From Topomyia yanbarensis (lineage: Eukaryota; Arthropoda; Insecta; Diptera; Culicidae): a DNA stretch of 64,000 bases. The stretch lies in contig NC_080670.1 in NCBI RefSeq assembly GCF_030247195.1, positions 161,582,080 to 161,646,079 on the forward strand. Reading direction: 5' to 3'. This document shows positions 46,216 to 57,750 of this stretch, piece by piece (the first letter of the stretch is position 1; each line of letters opens with the position of its first letter). Both the position numbers and the translations under genes were made by a program. The notes under the pieces were generated by a model. It saw only the letters and a list, made by a program, of their open reading frames with translations. It made no database searches and had not been told where the DNA came from.

Positions 46216-46955
46216 TATGTCCGGACAAGCGTAAAGTAACTTGTTACTTCATGCTGTCGGAACCGACTGTCTGTTCACCAAGAGCTGCACAATTTCGTTC
46301 GAAGAGTCACCTTGAAGAGCAACTTTTTTGTGCCTCCCCTCACTGGCAAGCAGGTAGGAAGGCGAATCAAACTACAATTCAGATAAAGTTTGATCGGAAG
46401 AACGTTTTTAAAATGTTTTTTGGTTGCCTTCTCTGCTTCCGTGCGCGTGGGACCAAGATTCACACTAAAGAGCCTCTTTATTTCTACTCTTTGAGGTGTG
46501 CAGCCATGGAGTGAAATGCACGTATGGGAGCAACACACATCGGAGTGAAGAGGTTTATTGTGAAAGAGAAGAGCGGTGGTTCGCATAAAAAGTGCAAAAA
46601 GCATTTTTTATTCTTCTCTTTTTTTGCTATGAGGTGCATTACATCCCTGGTAGACATGACAAACTTGGTTCCATACATGTCCTTAGTAACTCATGTACTT
46701 TAACAAAGACATCAAGTTTATTATATGTAGAGTTCGACTGTGACGGTTTACTGTATTTTTTATTAATTTTTTACGGCTTAGTCAGCCTTTAAAGTATTAG
46801 TAGAACGAACGTTAATTTTTGTCCGACACCTCGGTGCTGTTTAGCACCATCTTCAGGGAACACGTAGTTCTTCGACTGTGTGCTTTTTGAAGCTTGGTTT
46901 CGTTCTTACCTAATCGGCCGAGCATTCAAATTGGAGATACTATTTCACTACCTTT
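46216..46955. other. Unannotated repeat-like DNA
   Basis: Short overlapping ORFs (up to 109 codons on the minus strand) without recognisable motifs. Sequence just before 46956 may be the decayed upstream part of the RT relic that follows. Confidence 0.3.
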
Positions 46956-47087
46956 GCTGCAACCTCTGGATTTCCACAGGATAGCCACCAGGGTCCCATA
47001 GTCTCCCTGTTATACATGAACAATGTCCACTCTTCTCTCTAATGTTTCAAGTTTTCCTTTGTCGACGACTTCAAATGTCTTGATGAG
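46956..47087 (+). pseudogene. Jockey-type reverse transcriptase fragment, plus strand
   Basis: One frame reads AATSGFPQDSHQGP, then SLLYMNNVHSS, a stop, and FVDDFK. These are RT motif B-like (usual GxPQGSxLGP) and the catalytic F-x-DD box of a Jockey-group non-LTR element. Only about 44 codons are recognisable, with one in-frame TAA. Confidence 0.75.
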
Positions 47088-47144
47088 TGTAGAACGGACC
47101 GAAACACAATAAAGTGCCTTTAAGCACTATACATCAGTGAAGCC

Positions 47145-47590
47145 TTAGTAACACGAAAAAAAAACTGAGAAGTTTGCTCTGGAAATAGTGTATGCTATAT
47201 GTTCGGAACCAAGTAGAACTCCTAAGTCATTTATAGAGGATACACGTTGTAGAACAGTCCCCGAAACATTATAGTCGAACTTAACTGTGGAATGCTTGCG
47301 GGTGAAAGAGATAACTGAGCATTTAGAGATATTCAAGTAATTCAGGTAAACCAAAAACAAAGAAGGACCAAAATGGCTGCCGGTACCTCAGGGCATAGAT
47401 AGCAGGGAATAAAGAGGTCGTGCAGTCTCCAATTTTCGCACCAATTCCGCGTCCAGAAATGTATGAGTGAAGCCAATTCAGTAAAGAGCCTCTAAATCCA
47501 AGCCTGTCAAGCTTCAAAACTGTAATATTAATCTTGTTCAAAACTGCAATATTAATCTTATCGAAAGCTGCTATAAAATCGAAAATTTCA
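47145..47590 (-). pseudogene. Jockey-type reverse transcriptase fragment, minus strand
   Basis: The frame at 47541-47323 reads KLDRLGFRGSLLNWLHSYI. A frameshift near 47380 leads to HFGPSLFLVYLN, joined directly to NISKCSVISFTRKHS and LQRVSSINDLGVLL. The stretch that should carry the catalytic Asp pair is deleted. It is Jockey-like and points towards the plus-strand fragment 58 bp away. Confidence 0.75.
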
Positions 47591-48142
47591 TGGCATGCTA
47601 TTGTCTTTGTCTACAGCTGCGCCAATTATCAAACGTGTCAAACTTGTGTGAATTTGACACGAAAACTCGGTGACTTTTTGCTTTCACATCCTAGTGTGAC
47701 CACTTGCTTTGTACCATGTAAAGATTACGGTTTTTATTCTTTGAGCCCCTTCGCACCTTAACTGTTATATTATGCGGCAGAGGTTTTACTAAAGTAAGTA
47801 ACCATGAACACTATTTGTAGAAACTATTTACACATACTGAACCATCGATTTCAACATTGCTCAAGTGCATACGGTGAAGACATTGTGATGCGTCGAGCGA
47901 GGTGGCTGCCGACCCGTTTTCGGAAGAAACGACCCCTCACAAGTAAACTTGTGATCCATTCATTTGCCCGAAGTACTTAAACATAGGAGATAGGGATTAG
48001 GTTAAATCCAAAGGAGTGGAGTGATATCAGACAGCACCCGACTTGATGCGATTTGGCGTAGCCATATTGGGCGTCATTTTTATATATTTGTTTCATGTAA
48101 ATATGCATCGAGAAAGATAAGTCTACTAAACATCATTAATCC
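47591..48142. other. Unannotated
   Basis: No gene or element was recognised. It lies between the RT relic and the 2.1-kb segment with direct-repeat ends. Confidence 0.3.
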
Positions 48143-50268
48143 AAGTTAAAACAAAATCTCAAAAACCATCCCCAAGGTTGAGGGGTTTGACGGTATTGCA
48201 AACATCATCAAGCATATTGCGTGCATCTGTGCTACAGAACCTTTTCGAGACAATTGCTTCAAGATGGTTATTGCATTACGCCTCGATAGTGCTGCATCGA
48301 GGAGACCGAGAGGGCTTATGCGCCTTTTTTATGTTTAATGTATTTGATACTCTGCACCTGCGCAAACTAACGCTCAACGACTAGTCTGTGCGCGGTAACA
48401 TGGCCGACTGGCGGGTCGACGTGAATTGACTTTTGCTGTGTGCCGTGTTTGCAAACATTGTTCCACAGTTTGAAGGCGGTATTCATGGACGGGGCTCACA
48501 GTGAGAGTCATTGTGTGTCCATTTATCGGTCGACTTCGTCATCGTGCACAGACTAATTAAATTAAGCTAACAATTAAATTAATTTAATAAATACATAAGT
48601 AAAAACCTATTAGTTGTTCCTTTTTGTAATAATTGTATTTTTTCGGACTAGTGTACAATTGTTATATGCTAGTCGTATGTCTATCTGTGAATGTGTTCGT
48701 CTGAGTATTTGTAACAGTTGGGTCAAGGAATAGATGCAGAACTGGCGTATATAATAGAATAGTGGCTAATACTTCTGGTGTTCAATTTGTGCATTTGGTT
48801 TTATTCATTCGGGAAGGTCGGATTGGATAAATTAGGGTACAATTAATTTACCGACGCACGTGAATCATCCATTCCCAGCCAGCATAGCATGATGAAAGTC
48901 TATCTGCATGAAATTGTCGTTAATAGTAAATATACAACATTTGCTGCATTTGGACGAGTTTGACTGCATGTTACATGTGTTTTTCTATTCTACTTCAGTA
49001 GTCTGTTTCTTTTGTACATCTATTAATTTGATTTTACATTACTAATGTATACCAAAATAGTATCGGTCAATTTATACACTTCTGATCAAGCTTTTTGCAT
49101 CATTTTTTCTTTATTTAGCATGTTATGATTCCTTTTATTAGTATATCTCTACTATACACCACCTATACTCATAGAGCTACAAATGCTCGTGGCCTTCGCG
49201 ATAACACAAATCTGGTCACAAACGCGACCATGCAATTACAATAATCCACACATACTTACGCCCGCGATTTCGCCAACACGAAAACACCCCGGTAGTTAAT
49301 TAAACGTTGCACCAAACTTCCGAACTCGGTCTCAAGCATTAACCCACCACTCGCTCGACCATGAAACGGTCACATCCGGAAGTCTAACCTAGATCCTAGC
49401 AGTCTAGTCTAATACCTTCAGTTGAACCAATCAAAAAAATGGCACTCATATTCGCTAGACAACATGTTCCATGGTGACATGACCTGAAACTCTAGTGATA
49501 TGGGAAAACTAACTTTCTTCTATCAACTGTACCATACACTAAAAATGAAGCCCGCGATCGCCTGAACTTGATAACAAGCCCCCAATCGCGTGAACTTGAT
49601 AATAAGGTGAAAGTTTTAGCACCTACAAAGTTTCAAACGCTGTCTCAAACGCGAACCTACAAACGTTCGTTTTCGCGCGATCATGAATCGGTCACGTCCG
49701 GAAACCATTATCCTCTGGCCTAGTAACTTAGATTCATACATTCAGTAGGACCAATTAAAAAACTGCCCAAATCCACTAGACAACACGTTCCTTGGCAACA
49801 TGACCGGGAACTCTAGTGAAAGGGAAGATCTCACTTTCTTCTAGCATCTAAACCGTACACAAAAAATAAAGTATTAGATTCACGGTCCGCACGCGATCAT
49901 CCAAGAACACACGCGAATATGCGAAAGGCACACGGTTATAAAATAGAATTTATACACGCGACGTTGCATACACATTAGCACACGTGACATACAAACGCAC
50001 ACGCTATCGAACACATTAACGTACAAATGCTCGAGCCCTTCGCGATGATACACACGATCGCGAAGTCCCTTCGCCCGCACATACCTGAACCGAACAATGA
50101 TTATCACGGGCCGATGCAAAGGGCCTAAAGCAGTGTTTTAGTGGGCGCCATAGCCTGTCTCGTCTGCAATTGTAGTGTGTGATTCTGACGGGAAGCCCTT
50201 CCGAGAGCCTAGCTCTACAGCTCCAGTTGGACAACTCTCGAAAAAAAGTTAAAACAAAATCTCAAAAA
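48143..50268. mobile_element. 2.1-kb segment between 23-bp direct repeats
   Basis: A perfect 23-bp direct repeat (AGTTAAAACAAAATCTCAAA is its core) lies at 48143-48165 and 50246-50268. The right copy is preceded by a run of A. Immediately to the right, readable Loa-type sequence begins. The interior has no convincing ORF and contains a partial internal duplication. The likeliest reading is a non-coding retroposed or other mobile insertion with a long target-site duplication, but other origins are possible. Confidence 0.45.
49349..49870 (+). repeat. Diverged direct duplication, units of about 200 bp
   Basis: 49349-49545 and 49676-49870 share, in order, CGGTCAC(A/G)TCCGGAA, TTCAGT.G.ACCAAT, CACTAGACAACA or CGCTAGACAACA, GTTCC.TGG..ACATGACC and AACTCTAGTGA. 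Between them lie two short repeats of TCGC(C/G)TGAACTTGATAA. Divergence is roughly one base in five by eye. Confidence 0.7.
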
Positions 50269-50339
50269 GTACACTCCAGTAAAAACTGGCCATTCTTGTA
50301 AATCTTGTCTTCAATTTACAACCACTCTACTTTGATCCA

Positions 50340-52018
50340 TTCGGTCTTGTTTCTACATATTCTGAAAGAAGAACACCAACCAACTTTAATGAGATCTGGG
50401 AGAGAGGAGGTGTTAGACATAACGCTTTGCATTGAAAGAATTTCGAATGAACTGCGAAACTGGTAGCTTGCAAATGAAACTAAACTGTCGCTACCTGATC
50501 ATAAATTTATATTTTTTGATCATCTTCATGTCACCCCAAATGTGGTGGAATATCATAATTCAAAATTTACAAACTGGGACCTCTTTTTGGAAAACTTGAT
50601 TTACATTTATGGACAAAACTTGTTCAATTGTTCAATTCACGAAGAAGCGAATTAAATGCGTTGGAGTTATACACGATTAAAAACTGAACAGGTCTGCTTA
50701 CCTTGAGCTCAGCGTCAAGACAGCGGGCATGGCCTTCGGGCAGTGCAGACGAACTTTTTGAATGAGTTGGGGTCTCAAACCCAAACATATCTATTATATT
50801 TACATGACAATTGTACGTCTAGTACTGCCATACGGATGCCTTGTGTGTAGGTGCTGCCCTTAAGGCATTTTTAGATAACAAACAAATACACTTACAACTT
50901 AAGTAAGAAGCACTACCACGTGCATGCAGACTGCAAGTTACTGGTCTTTGGAACAGTAACCATGTTGATCATACACGACTATGCTTGTAATTGTTTACAT
51001 GTGGCGAAGAAATTTTTGCTCCTAGCTCTGTGACACTCACATGTAATTTTCCATACAAGACATTCCATGTGAATATTTTCTTACGATGGGAGAGATTGTC
51101 TGACTATATGAAGAGAGCAACAAACGCAAGTGGCCTTTTATACGGCACGCTCTCCGATGGCCTCTGTGCAGGTTCCTACTGGAATAGTCTCACTCGCTAG
51201 GTAGGTTGTGTACTGTAGGTATTTTAAGCAAAAATCTTGTCCGGTAAAGTTATAAACTTCTACTCAGGCTGCGATCAAGGCCCTCCGCTCGAACAAATCA
51301 CGTCTAGTGATCGCGCACCGAACCCAAATCGAAGACTAAGCATTGTCAACACTATCTACCTTATCTGGGTGCCCAGACATACTGGTATTACTTGCAATGA
51401 ATGGGCTGACGAATTAGCCAGAGCAGTTGCAGCGGTTGTCTTCATTGGTCCTGAGTCTGGTTTGCCAATTTCAAGAAGTTGGATAAAAAAGATTCGGTTG
51501 TAGGCTTCAACCGAGCACTACATTGGCGCAATCTACAAAATTGTTATCAAAAAAAACATTTTCGGAAAAACCGTGCCGAGTTAGTACTTAAAACCTTTTA
51601 TATTTTTCTAAACAACATCGTAGCATGCTGATCAGAGCTTCAACTGGCCACTGCAAACTAATGCTGATTTCGTTTTTAGAATCGAGTCGCTCTAGGTTCG
51701 CTCTGAACTGTCACTTTTGTATGGATTTTGTAAATATTAGAGCGAACCTAGGGCGACTCTGATCTAAAACCGAAATCAGCATAAGATATCATGTGGCAAC
51801 TATTCAGCATGCTGAGTCATTTTCAAATGATCTTTGTAAATCTGACTTCGGAACCTCATCTGATATGCAACTTCCCAGTAGCAACGCAATTAGGATTTCG
51901 AGTTTACGGCTTTCCTTACATAAAAGAAGCTGTATTTGGGCGACTGAAACGTAGTAACATGCTAAAGTTTTTAATCGAGTGCAATAGAGAGGATTTAGCT
52001 TTCCCGCAAGCAGTTTAG
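50340..52018 (+). mobile_element. Loa-type non-LTR retrotransposon remnant
   Basis: Fragments in order: an endonuclease end at 50395-50610 (REEVLDITLCIERISNELRNW, then LPDHKFIFFD and TNWDLFLENL); after loss of most of the RT, a thumb or post-RT segment near 50660-50850 (LELSVKTAGMAFGQCRR, WGLKPKHIYYIYMTIVRLVLPYG); an RNase H part at 51241-51500 (IWVPRHTGITCNEWADELAR); and a C-terminal part at 51791-52018. An RNase H domain after this kind of RT suggests the Loa or Outcast group. A Harbinger-like MITE splits the tail. It is non-functional. Confidence 0.75.
51662..51781. mobile_element. Harbinger-like foldback MITE (120 bp, TAA target)
   Basis: Nearly the whole element is an inverted repeat: about 43 bp from TGCTGATTTCGTTTTTAGA pair with the right end (TGCTGATTTCGGTTTTAGA read inward), leaving a loop of about 30 bp. 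It is flanked by TAA at 51659-51661 and 51782-51784. A 3-bp TWA target duplication is the PIF/Harbinger hallmark. It sits inside the Loa-type remnant and so is younger. Confidence 0.75.
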
Positions 52019-52698
52019 GTAACGTGTGATTTTAACTTACTTGTTGTTTGATTTTATGCTGTCTTTTTTCCACCCTTCCAATTGTACTTTCTCCCTCCTC
52101 CTACTACTTTCCTTCCAATTAGAGGGATGATGTAAAGGCACGGCAAGCCACAAGTCCTTGACTACATACGGAGAATTTACAATTAGCGCCAATATATCCT
52201 AATTTCTGATGCTTCAATCCACAGACCTGCAACAATTTTTTTTGACTTTAATAGCTTTTATTACCGTGAATCCACGCCAAATCACTCGTGACTGACGCAT
52301 CCCTCACAACGTTGAAAACTGTTGTTCGCTCGGCGAGCTCGGATTTCGATGGGATTTGATTTAAAACTGCATTTCCGTAAGCCCGTGCGATGCTTTAAAG
52401 TAGACACTTTTCACTCAAGTGAATTTCCACTTGTCGGTTCTGTATAGTACAATCATAAAAGACAACTTTATCCAACGTCAGCCACTCATGCAGAAACACG
52501 CAGGTCAAAAATTCAACACCTAATCCGTAACGCATTCTGTCCTCGGAAAATCACATGTCAACAGAATAAACACTTAGCACTTTAAACTAGTACTACTAGG
52601 TACGTAAACGTACATATACCCAACGCAGCGAGCGGGAAAACCACTAGGACATTCGCACTCCACAAGGAAAGAGAGGAAAAATTCACTACCTCCGCCGC
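52019..52698. other. Unannotated
   Basis: No gene, repeat or TE end was recognised. Confidence 0.3.
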
Positions 52699-53313
52699 TT
52701 GTCAGCCGGTCCAAATGTCAACCTCAAAGTCATGGTTTGGACCATTTCAGCTGGTTGTCGAGCACTGAAAAGTCAAACCAAAGCGAATCTACCTAACAAC
52801 ACGTTCTGCATTCTGTCATTCCACCTGCACAAACGGCTCGACATGATGACAGTTTCGTTCTTCCGGTTCCAGCTGGGATGGGTGCCAAAATCCGAAAAAC
52901 TAGCAATCACATCAACTATATGTTCTGTCCCTATGCTCGGAAAAATGGCCAGTGGAGGTAGAACCGAATGCGAGTACCACCAAATTTTCCCTTTATGGTT
53001 CTGCATTCAAGTGACAAGTAGGTACGGTCTTGCAAGGTCCAGGCAGCTACCATACATTTTCGGCACTGAGCAGGGAACCGTGTGTGCGTGCGTGTCGTTG
53101 TCGTATGCGGCTGAACAGGTTTCTCGTTTAATTTCATGCATACAACAGGCCCTCCGGCCGCAGAGCGGGACACTGTCGGAAAAGCTGACAAAATTTTCCG
53201 GTTTCATACCTATGGCGACAACAAATGGAATCCCTGGCTTTGGCAATACTATGATGATGGTGTACTACCGGTCTTTTTTCGGGAGGCGTTCGAGCGATAT
53301 GTCGCCAGGGTGA
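52699..53313 (+). other. Unassigned 204-codon ORF
   Basis: This is the longest open frame in the window outside the transposable elements. The product would be basic, with no signal peptide, repeat or motif that I recognise. It starts inside GC-richer, single-copy-looking DNA, and shorter frames overlap it on the other strand. A frame of this length can occur by chance in 64 kb, so I do not call it a gene. It could be an exon, a UTR frame or noise. Confidence 0.2.
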
Positions 53314-55617
53314 CACACTCCCCGGCTCCATTCCAGTGAGATGCCAGTTCTTTTCAACGAGAGGACAGTCGTTTCCGTAGTCAGGAGCTAATTAAAATGA
53401 TGTAAAGTTTTTCGGGGGGCGGAATACCACTCACCACTCTTTGCCAGGGTGTACCGATCCGGAGAAGTCACACACTTGGTAGGGGAGAAGGAGTGAACAA
53501 TAATCTGGAAATCCAATAAATTTTCCGATGGAAGAGTAGAGTACAGTTTCGTTCGGTCGGTGCTCAGCTCAGCGCGTTGGACAATCGGGAAACAACGACC
53601 GCATAGCCAATAGGAAAAAAAAAAGAACTTTCTCTAATTACCAAAGTGATTATTTATACGATGATAACTGGAGCGACGAGAGGATGCTGATTCGAGGAGA
53701 CAACAACAAAAAATGTGTAGGGAAATTATTCTATTCGGTCGGATCTCGTTGGAGAAAGTAATAAAAATTATCGGAGATTTGGTGAGTGGTCGTAAATAAC
53801 TAAACCAATAGACCGTGTAGAGATGAGAACAAACCAATAAAGCGGTAGATCTCCTACGAAGCCGAGTTAGATTACATGGAAAAGGCCGACTGATTGCCAT
53901 GCTACTGTCCCCTTGGTCTAATTATGTAATGAGCCATCTCGGCAAAGACAAACGTTTACGATGGCTAATCATCTGGAATGATGAGATAATTTGGTCTACA
54001 AGTTTCCTTGTTGTGAAGATTGAGTCTTCTATTGATGGATATTTCTTCGAGTTTGGTGATATAGTGTAAATGGGTTATAGTCTTACGGACAAGGTTTGTG
54101 AGCTGATTCCAAACGCTTGTGTTACAGCTACTTTTAAGATATCATTATGATCCAATTCTCCTTCAGTATAGAATAGCCATCGGTCCACAAAACGGTTTCA
54201 AAAATTTCGACGCAAGGTATTTCAAATCATGATATACGATGTCCGTAATCTTCAATGCCAGTGTTTCTGTACATGGGAGCCTTTGGATCTTTTCAGCATC
54301 CAAAGTATTTTTCTAGTACCTTCATTTCTGTCACCGAATAGGTTGAGATTATCCAATTTGGAGTTAATCGCACTCGCGACATGTAGTTCATGCAAAATTG
54401 AGCTTACCTTTGTGATGAATTATCTGATAGTGAAGGGGTTCGGATTCTTTGTTGATCATACGTAACATTACTCCAATGTGGCTGTGAAACTTCTAACATC
54501 CAGATACTCGAAAAAATGTATGGTGCTAAACTGGTCTAGTATAATCTAGACCCAGCAACAACCCATACAAAATTTTCAGGGAACGATGCGCTGACCAGCA
54601 ATAACAACAAATCAAACAATGTTTATATGTAAATTGATTGCCACCGATCTAATCGCAATCTATCGTGTGAGTTCCCCCTTTGAACCAACAATTAGGCCTA
54701 CAAACAATCTGCAGCCCCCAGTAATATAGAAGAAGGGCCGGCGTCACAGCTAATTAAAAGACCATCCCTTAATTGAGTGGTCACCAGTTGTACGGAGTCC
54801 GGCTAAACAGTCAATCAACCGCCCGGCAGGAACAAGCGGAAACGCATTTGCATTTCCACCCTCAATCCGAACGCATGTGAAAGTGAGATTTGCATTCAAA
54901 CGGCGCTTCTATCTGACCCCTTTAGTGAAGTGTTATATCCAAACGGGTGGGGTTCCTGGTCGCTCGTTGATGCACATGCGATAATCCTACCATCCAAAGC
55001 TATTAAGTCACATGCAACAGCGTCCACAGCCAAAGTGCAGTCGGCTTGACCATGCCGCCGTGAACTATACACTGAAAGGACAGCGATTGTATTATTTGGT
55101 AGAGGGTGACTTGGAAATAACAAATTGATTATCATTAGTCAAATTACTGCTACCCCCACCCAACCAGGGGTAAGCTTCCACTTACTCCACTATTCATTGT
55201 ACCGAGGGATGACGATTAGACCGTATTGGTTCTCATTACTGTTGCCGGAGGCCGGATTTTCAGATATGAGTAATGGGAGCTGATGGTCTTTGACTGACAA
55301 AGTGGATGGACTCTGTCGAAATCAATCACTCGGAGAGATACGGTAAATAAACATGGACAGCATTTTTCGGTAATAGCCTTTCTCTGATGGATAATTTGCT
55401 TCCAACTGCACAATGAACTAATTTGGCATGGAGGACGCTCGGAATAATTATAATTGATTATTTGACATGTTTTGTGCGGATGCTATGCGGATCTTATTAA
55501 GAATGATAATTTTTTTTTCCTTTTCTATTTCGACTATGTTAGTCACATTTTCTTTTTTTTAACATTTTAACGACATTAAATTAGCTAGAGATTACTGGGT
55601 AGGGAAAGTTATGAAAA
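53314..55617. other. 2.3 kb without a recognised gene
   Basis: Mixed composition with short ORFs only (up to 88 codons). 54600-55140 is less AT-rich and looks single-copy. No element ends were found. Confidence 0.35.
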
Positions 55618-55980
55618 TTAGAGCCATAGTACTCAAGTGAGAGCAAGGATGTGAAGCAAACAGATCGGAAAACTAGAAGTGGCAGGGTCATCAGAACAGA
55701 CTTAATATCGTACGGGCTTAATCTTTGTCTTCTGTTAATGAGGGTCGAGCTTAGGCAGTATAACTACGAATCACCCGAGTTCACTAAAATGTGTCCTAGT
55801 ATCGATAGACGTGTCCATCTTTACCGTGACAACCGACATTGTTAATTTTATTAAGCAAATCATCCAAAACTATTCTTCATTCTGTGAAAAGGTGATAGCA
55901 GACTCAATATCAGTCTGCACGCATCATTACCAAACTGCCAACTCTGCTTACTACCACAGACATCATCTGCGGAATGCACC

Positions 55981-56650
55981 ACCTTCGCAATCTGCCTGAG
56001 CAGAAATACGCGGTTGCTAATACGAACCTAGGTGAGCGTGGTACAAGTTGTGTGTCAGTGGTAGTCACCGAAGAACGTGTGCAACAACCTGATGAAACCT
56101 TACCGGGAAGAGCGTGTAAAACGTGTGATGGTTCGGATTGTAACGAGATGGTGCAATGCGACGACTGCGAAAAGTGATGCGTCTTTGTAGGAGGTCGTAT
56201 AACAAAACAGGAGCTGTCCTAAATGCGTATCGGCAAACAGGATCCAGAAGCCACGTTGTATCCCCGACAAAGTTCCAAAACGTGAGGCCGATCGCAAGGA
56301 ACAACCGTCGAAGAAGCCGTCAAATTCAGTGGTCTCTAAGCTACACAAAGGAAAGGTCCCAGTCGGAACAACCCCGGGGAGGCGAGCTGTCAGAATCCTC
56401 TCATGCGTCGTCACATGCCTCACGGTTTAAGCGGCGAGATAAGTTGTCCAAGTCATCGTATGCATCAGCTGCAACTGCTAAAACTGAAGGAAGCACACGT
56501 TTTGCCTCAGCACGAGGCTGAAAGACATTGCGTCTATGTCGAAATGAAGTACAACATTCTAAGGAATATGTCACATCGGGAAAGTTCGAATTTCAGTGAA
56601 GAAATGAGCCGAATTGATGAATGGATCCAGGGAATGCAGAGAGTTTAGCA
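55981..56650 (+). pseudogene. Bel/Pao Gag N-terminus with PHD-type finger
   Basis: Near 56113-56178 a frame reads CKTCDG, then EMVQCDDCEK, the first half of a PHD zinc finger. The following codon is TGA where the conserved Trp of a PHD finger is expected, so the second half is lost or out of frame. A Ser/Arg-rich region follows (56270-56520), then a helical stretch ending SRIDEWIQGMQRV near 56648. PHD fingers in Gag are a known trait of some insect Bel/Pao elements. Confidence 0.6.
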
Positions 56651-56879
56651 GTAAGGAGAAATAGTTGAAACCAGTTCATACAACTTCAACCCACAGCGTT
56701 ATTCAACGCATGATCTTTCTGTGCAACAAAAACTGCAAAGCCGTAACCAATCGATGGTCTTAACTCCGTCTCAGTCTTCCTATAGAATAGGCATATGAAA
56801 CCGTTAAGAGTCGTCTAATGGATTCTAAAGCCGGAGTTCATTAGCTGATTTCAACAATCGACTTATTGCCGTCGATCAG

Positions 56880-57440
56880 AGAGAATAAGCTTGAAAAGGT
56901 AGTGGATTTCGCCGTCAACGTACAGAACTTTTGCGCTATAGTTGACGCCTGTTGTTTGGCGGAGTATAGACTGGACTTAATAAAAACAAACCCTTCCTTC
57001 TGTTAACCTGGCGACATTTGTTAACTGGGTTCATCCGCAACGCCCAAGCGGCTAGTGCTGCAACGATTCCGACAATAGTGCATGAATCTAAATTTCTTAG
57101 AAACTAGCCACGAGGAGCAAGGAAGGGAAATGCCTTCATGAATGTTCACGCCGATACTCAGCTTTATTCTACATCATGAAACCCGCCCAAGGCCCATGAA
57201 TACGTGAAACGATCTGCCATTAACGTATGTCTAATCAGCAAAAGGAGTTGTAAGACAGTATACAGATGTAAGCAATTCCAAGACCATTTCAGGGATTTGC
57301 GGTGGTGCAGCAGTCAGAGAGTTTGGACTATGCCGCAGATGTTTCCATCGTCAGAGCGGTGGTTGTAAAGTAAAACCGTGCGGGAAGAACGGTTGTGAGC
57401 TGAAACTTCACGCACTGCTACACAATGAACAAAGGAACGT
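56880..57440 (+). pseudogene. Bel/Pao Gag C-terminal part with zinc knuckle
   Basis: A frame near 56890-57000 (KVVDFAVNVQNFCAIVDACCL) resembles the Gag segment ahead of the knuckle. Near 57325-57430 the reading FGLCRRC, then GGCKVKPCGKNGCELKLHALLH, matches the Cys-His arrangement of Bel/Pao Gag. Several stops separate the two. Confidence 0.6.
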
Positions 57441-57444
57441 TGTA

Positions 57445-57750
57445 TTGGATCAGAATCAACCGATTTCAACTGGTGGCGTTCCTTCGCCACGGCCGGGACC
57501 CAGAAATGAGTCCCGTAGTTGTAATACTTATAGGATAGACCTAGGAATGGCGTTGCTCCGCTATTTGGTAATAATTCTGTACGGGAAAAATCGAATGGTA
57601 AGAACACATGCCTTTTTCGACGACGACTCGGAACTAACCCTGCTTGATCAGGAGCTGGCGGAAGAGTTGTCCTTAGAGGTCGTTGTTCAACCTTTGTGTT
57701 TGCAGTGGACTGAGGACGCACAGCGAAATCAGGATAAGTCAAAAGCCTAG
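57445..57750 (+). pseudogene. Bel/Pao aspartic protease
   Basis: A 101-codon frame contains AFFDDDSELTLLDQELAEEL. Its DDDS corresponds to the D-x-G-S/T active-site loop with Gly replaced by Asp, so catalysis would be doubtful even in frame. LCLQWTED follows, as in Bel/Pao proteases. A stop at 57748-57750 ends it. Confidence 0.75.
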
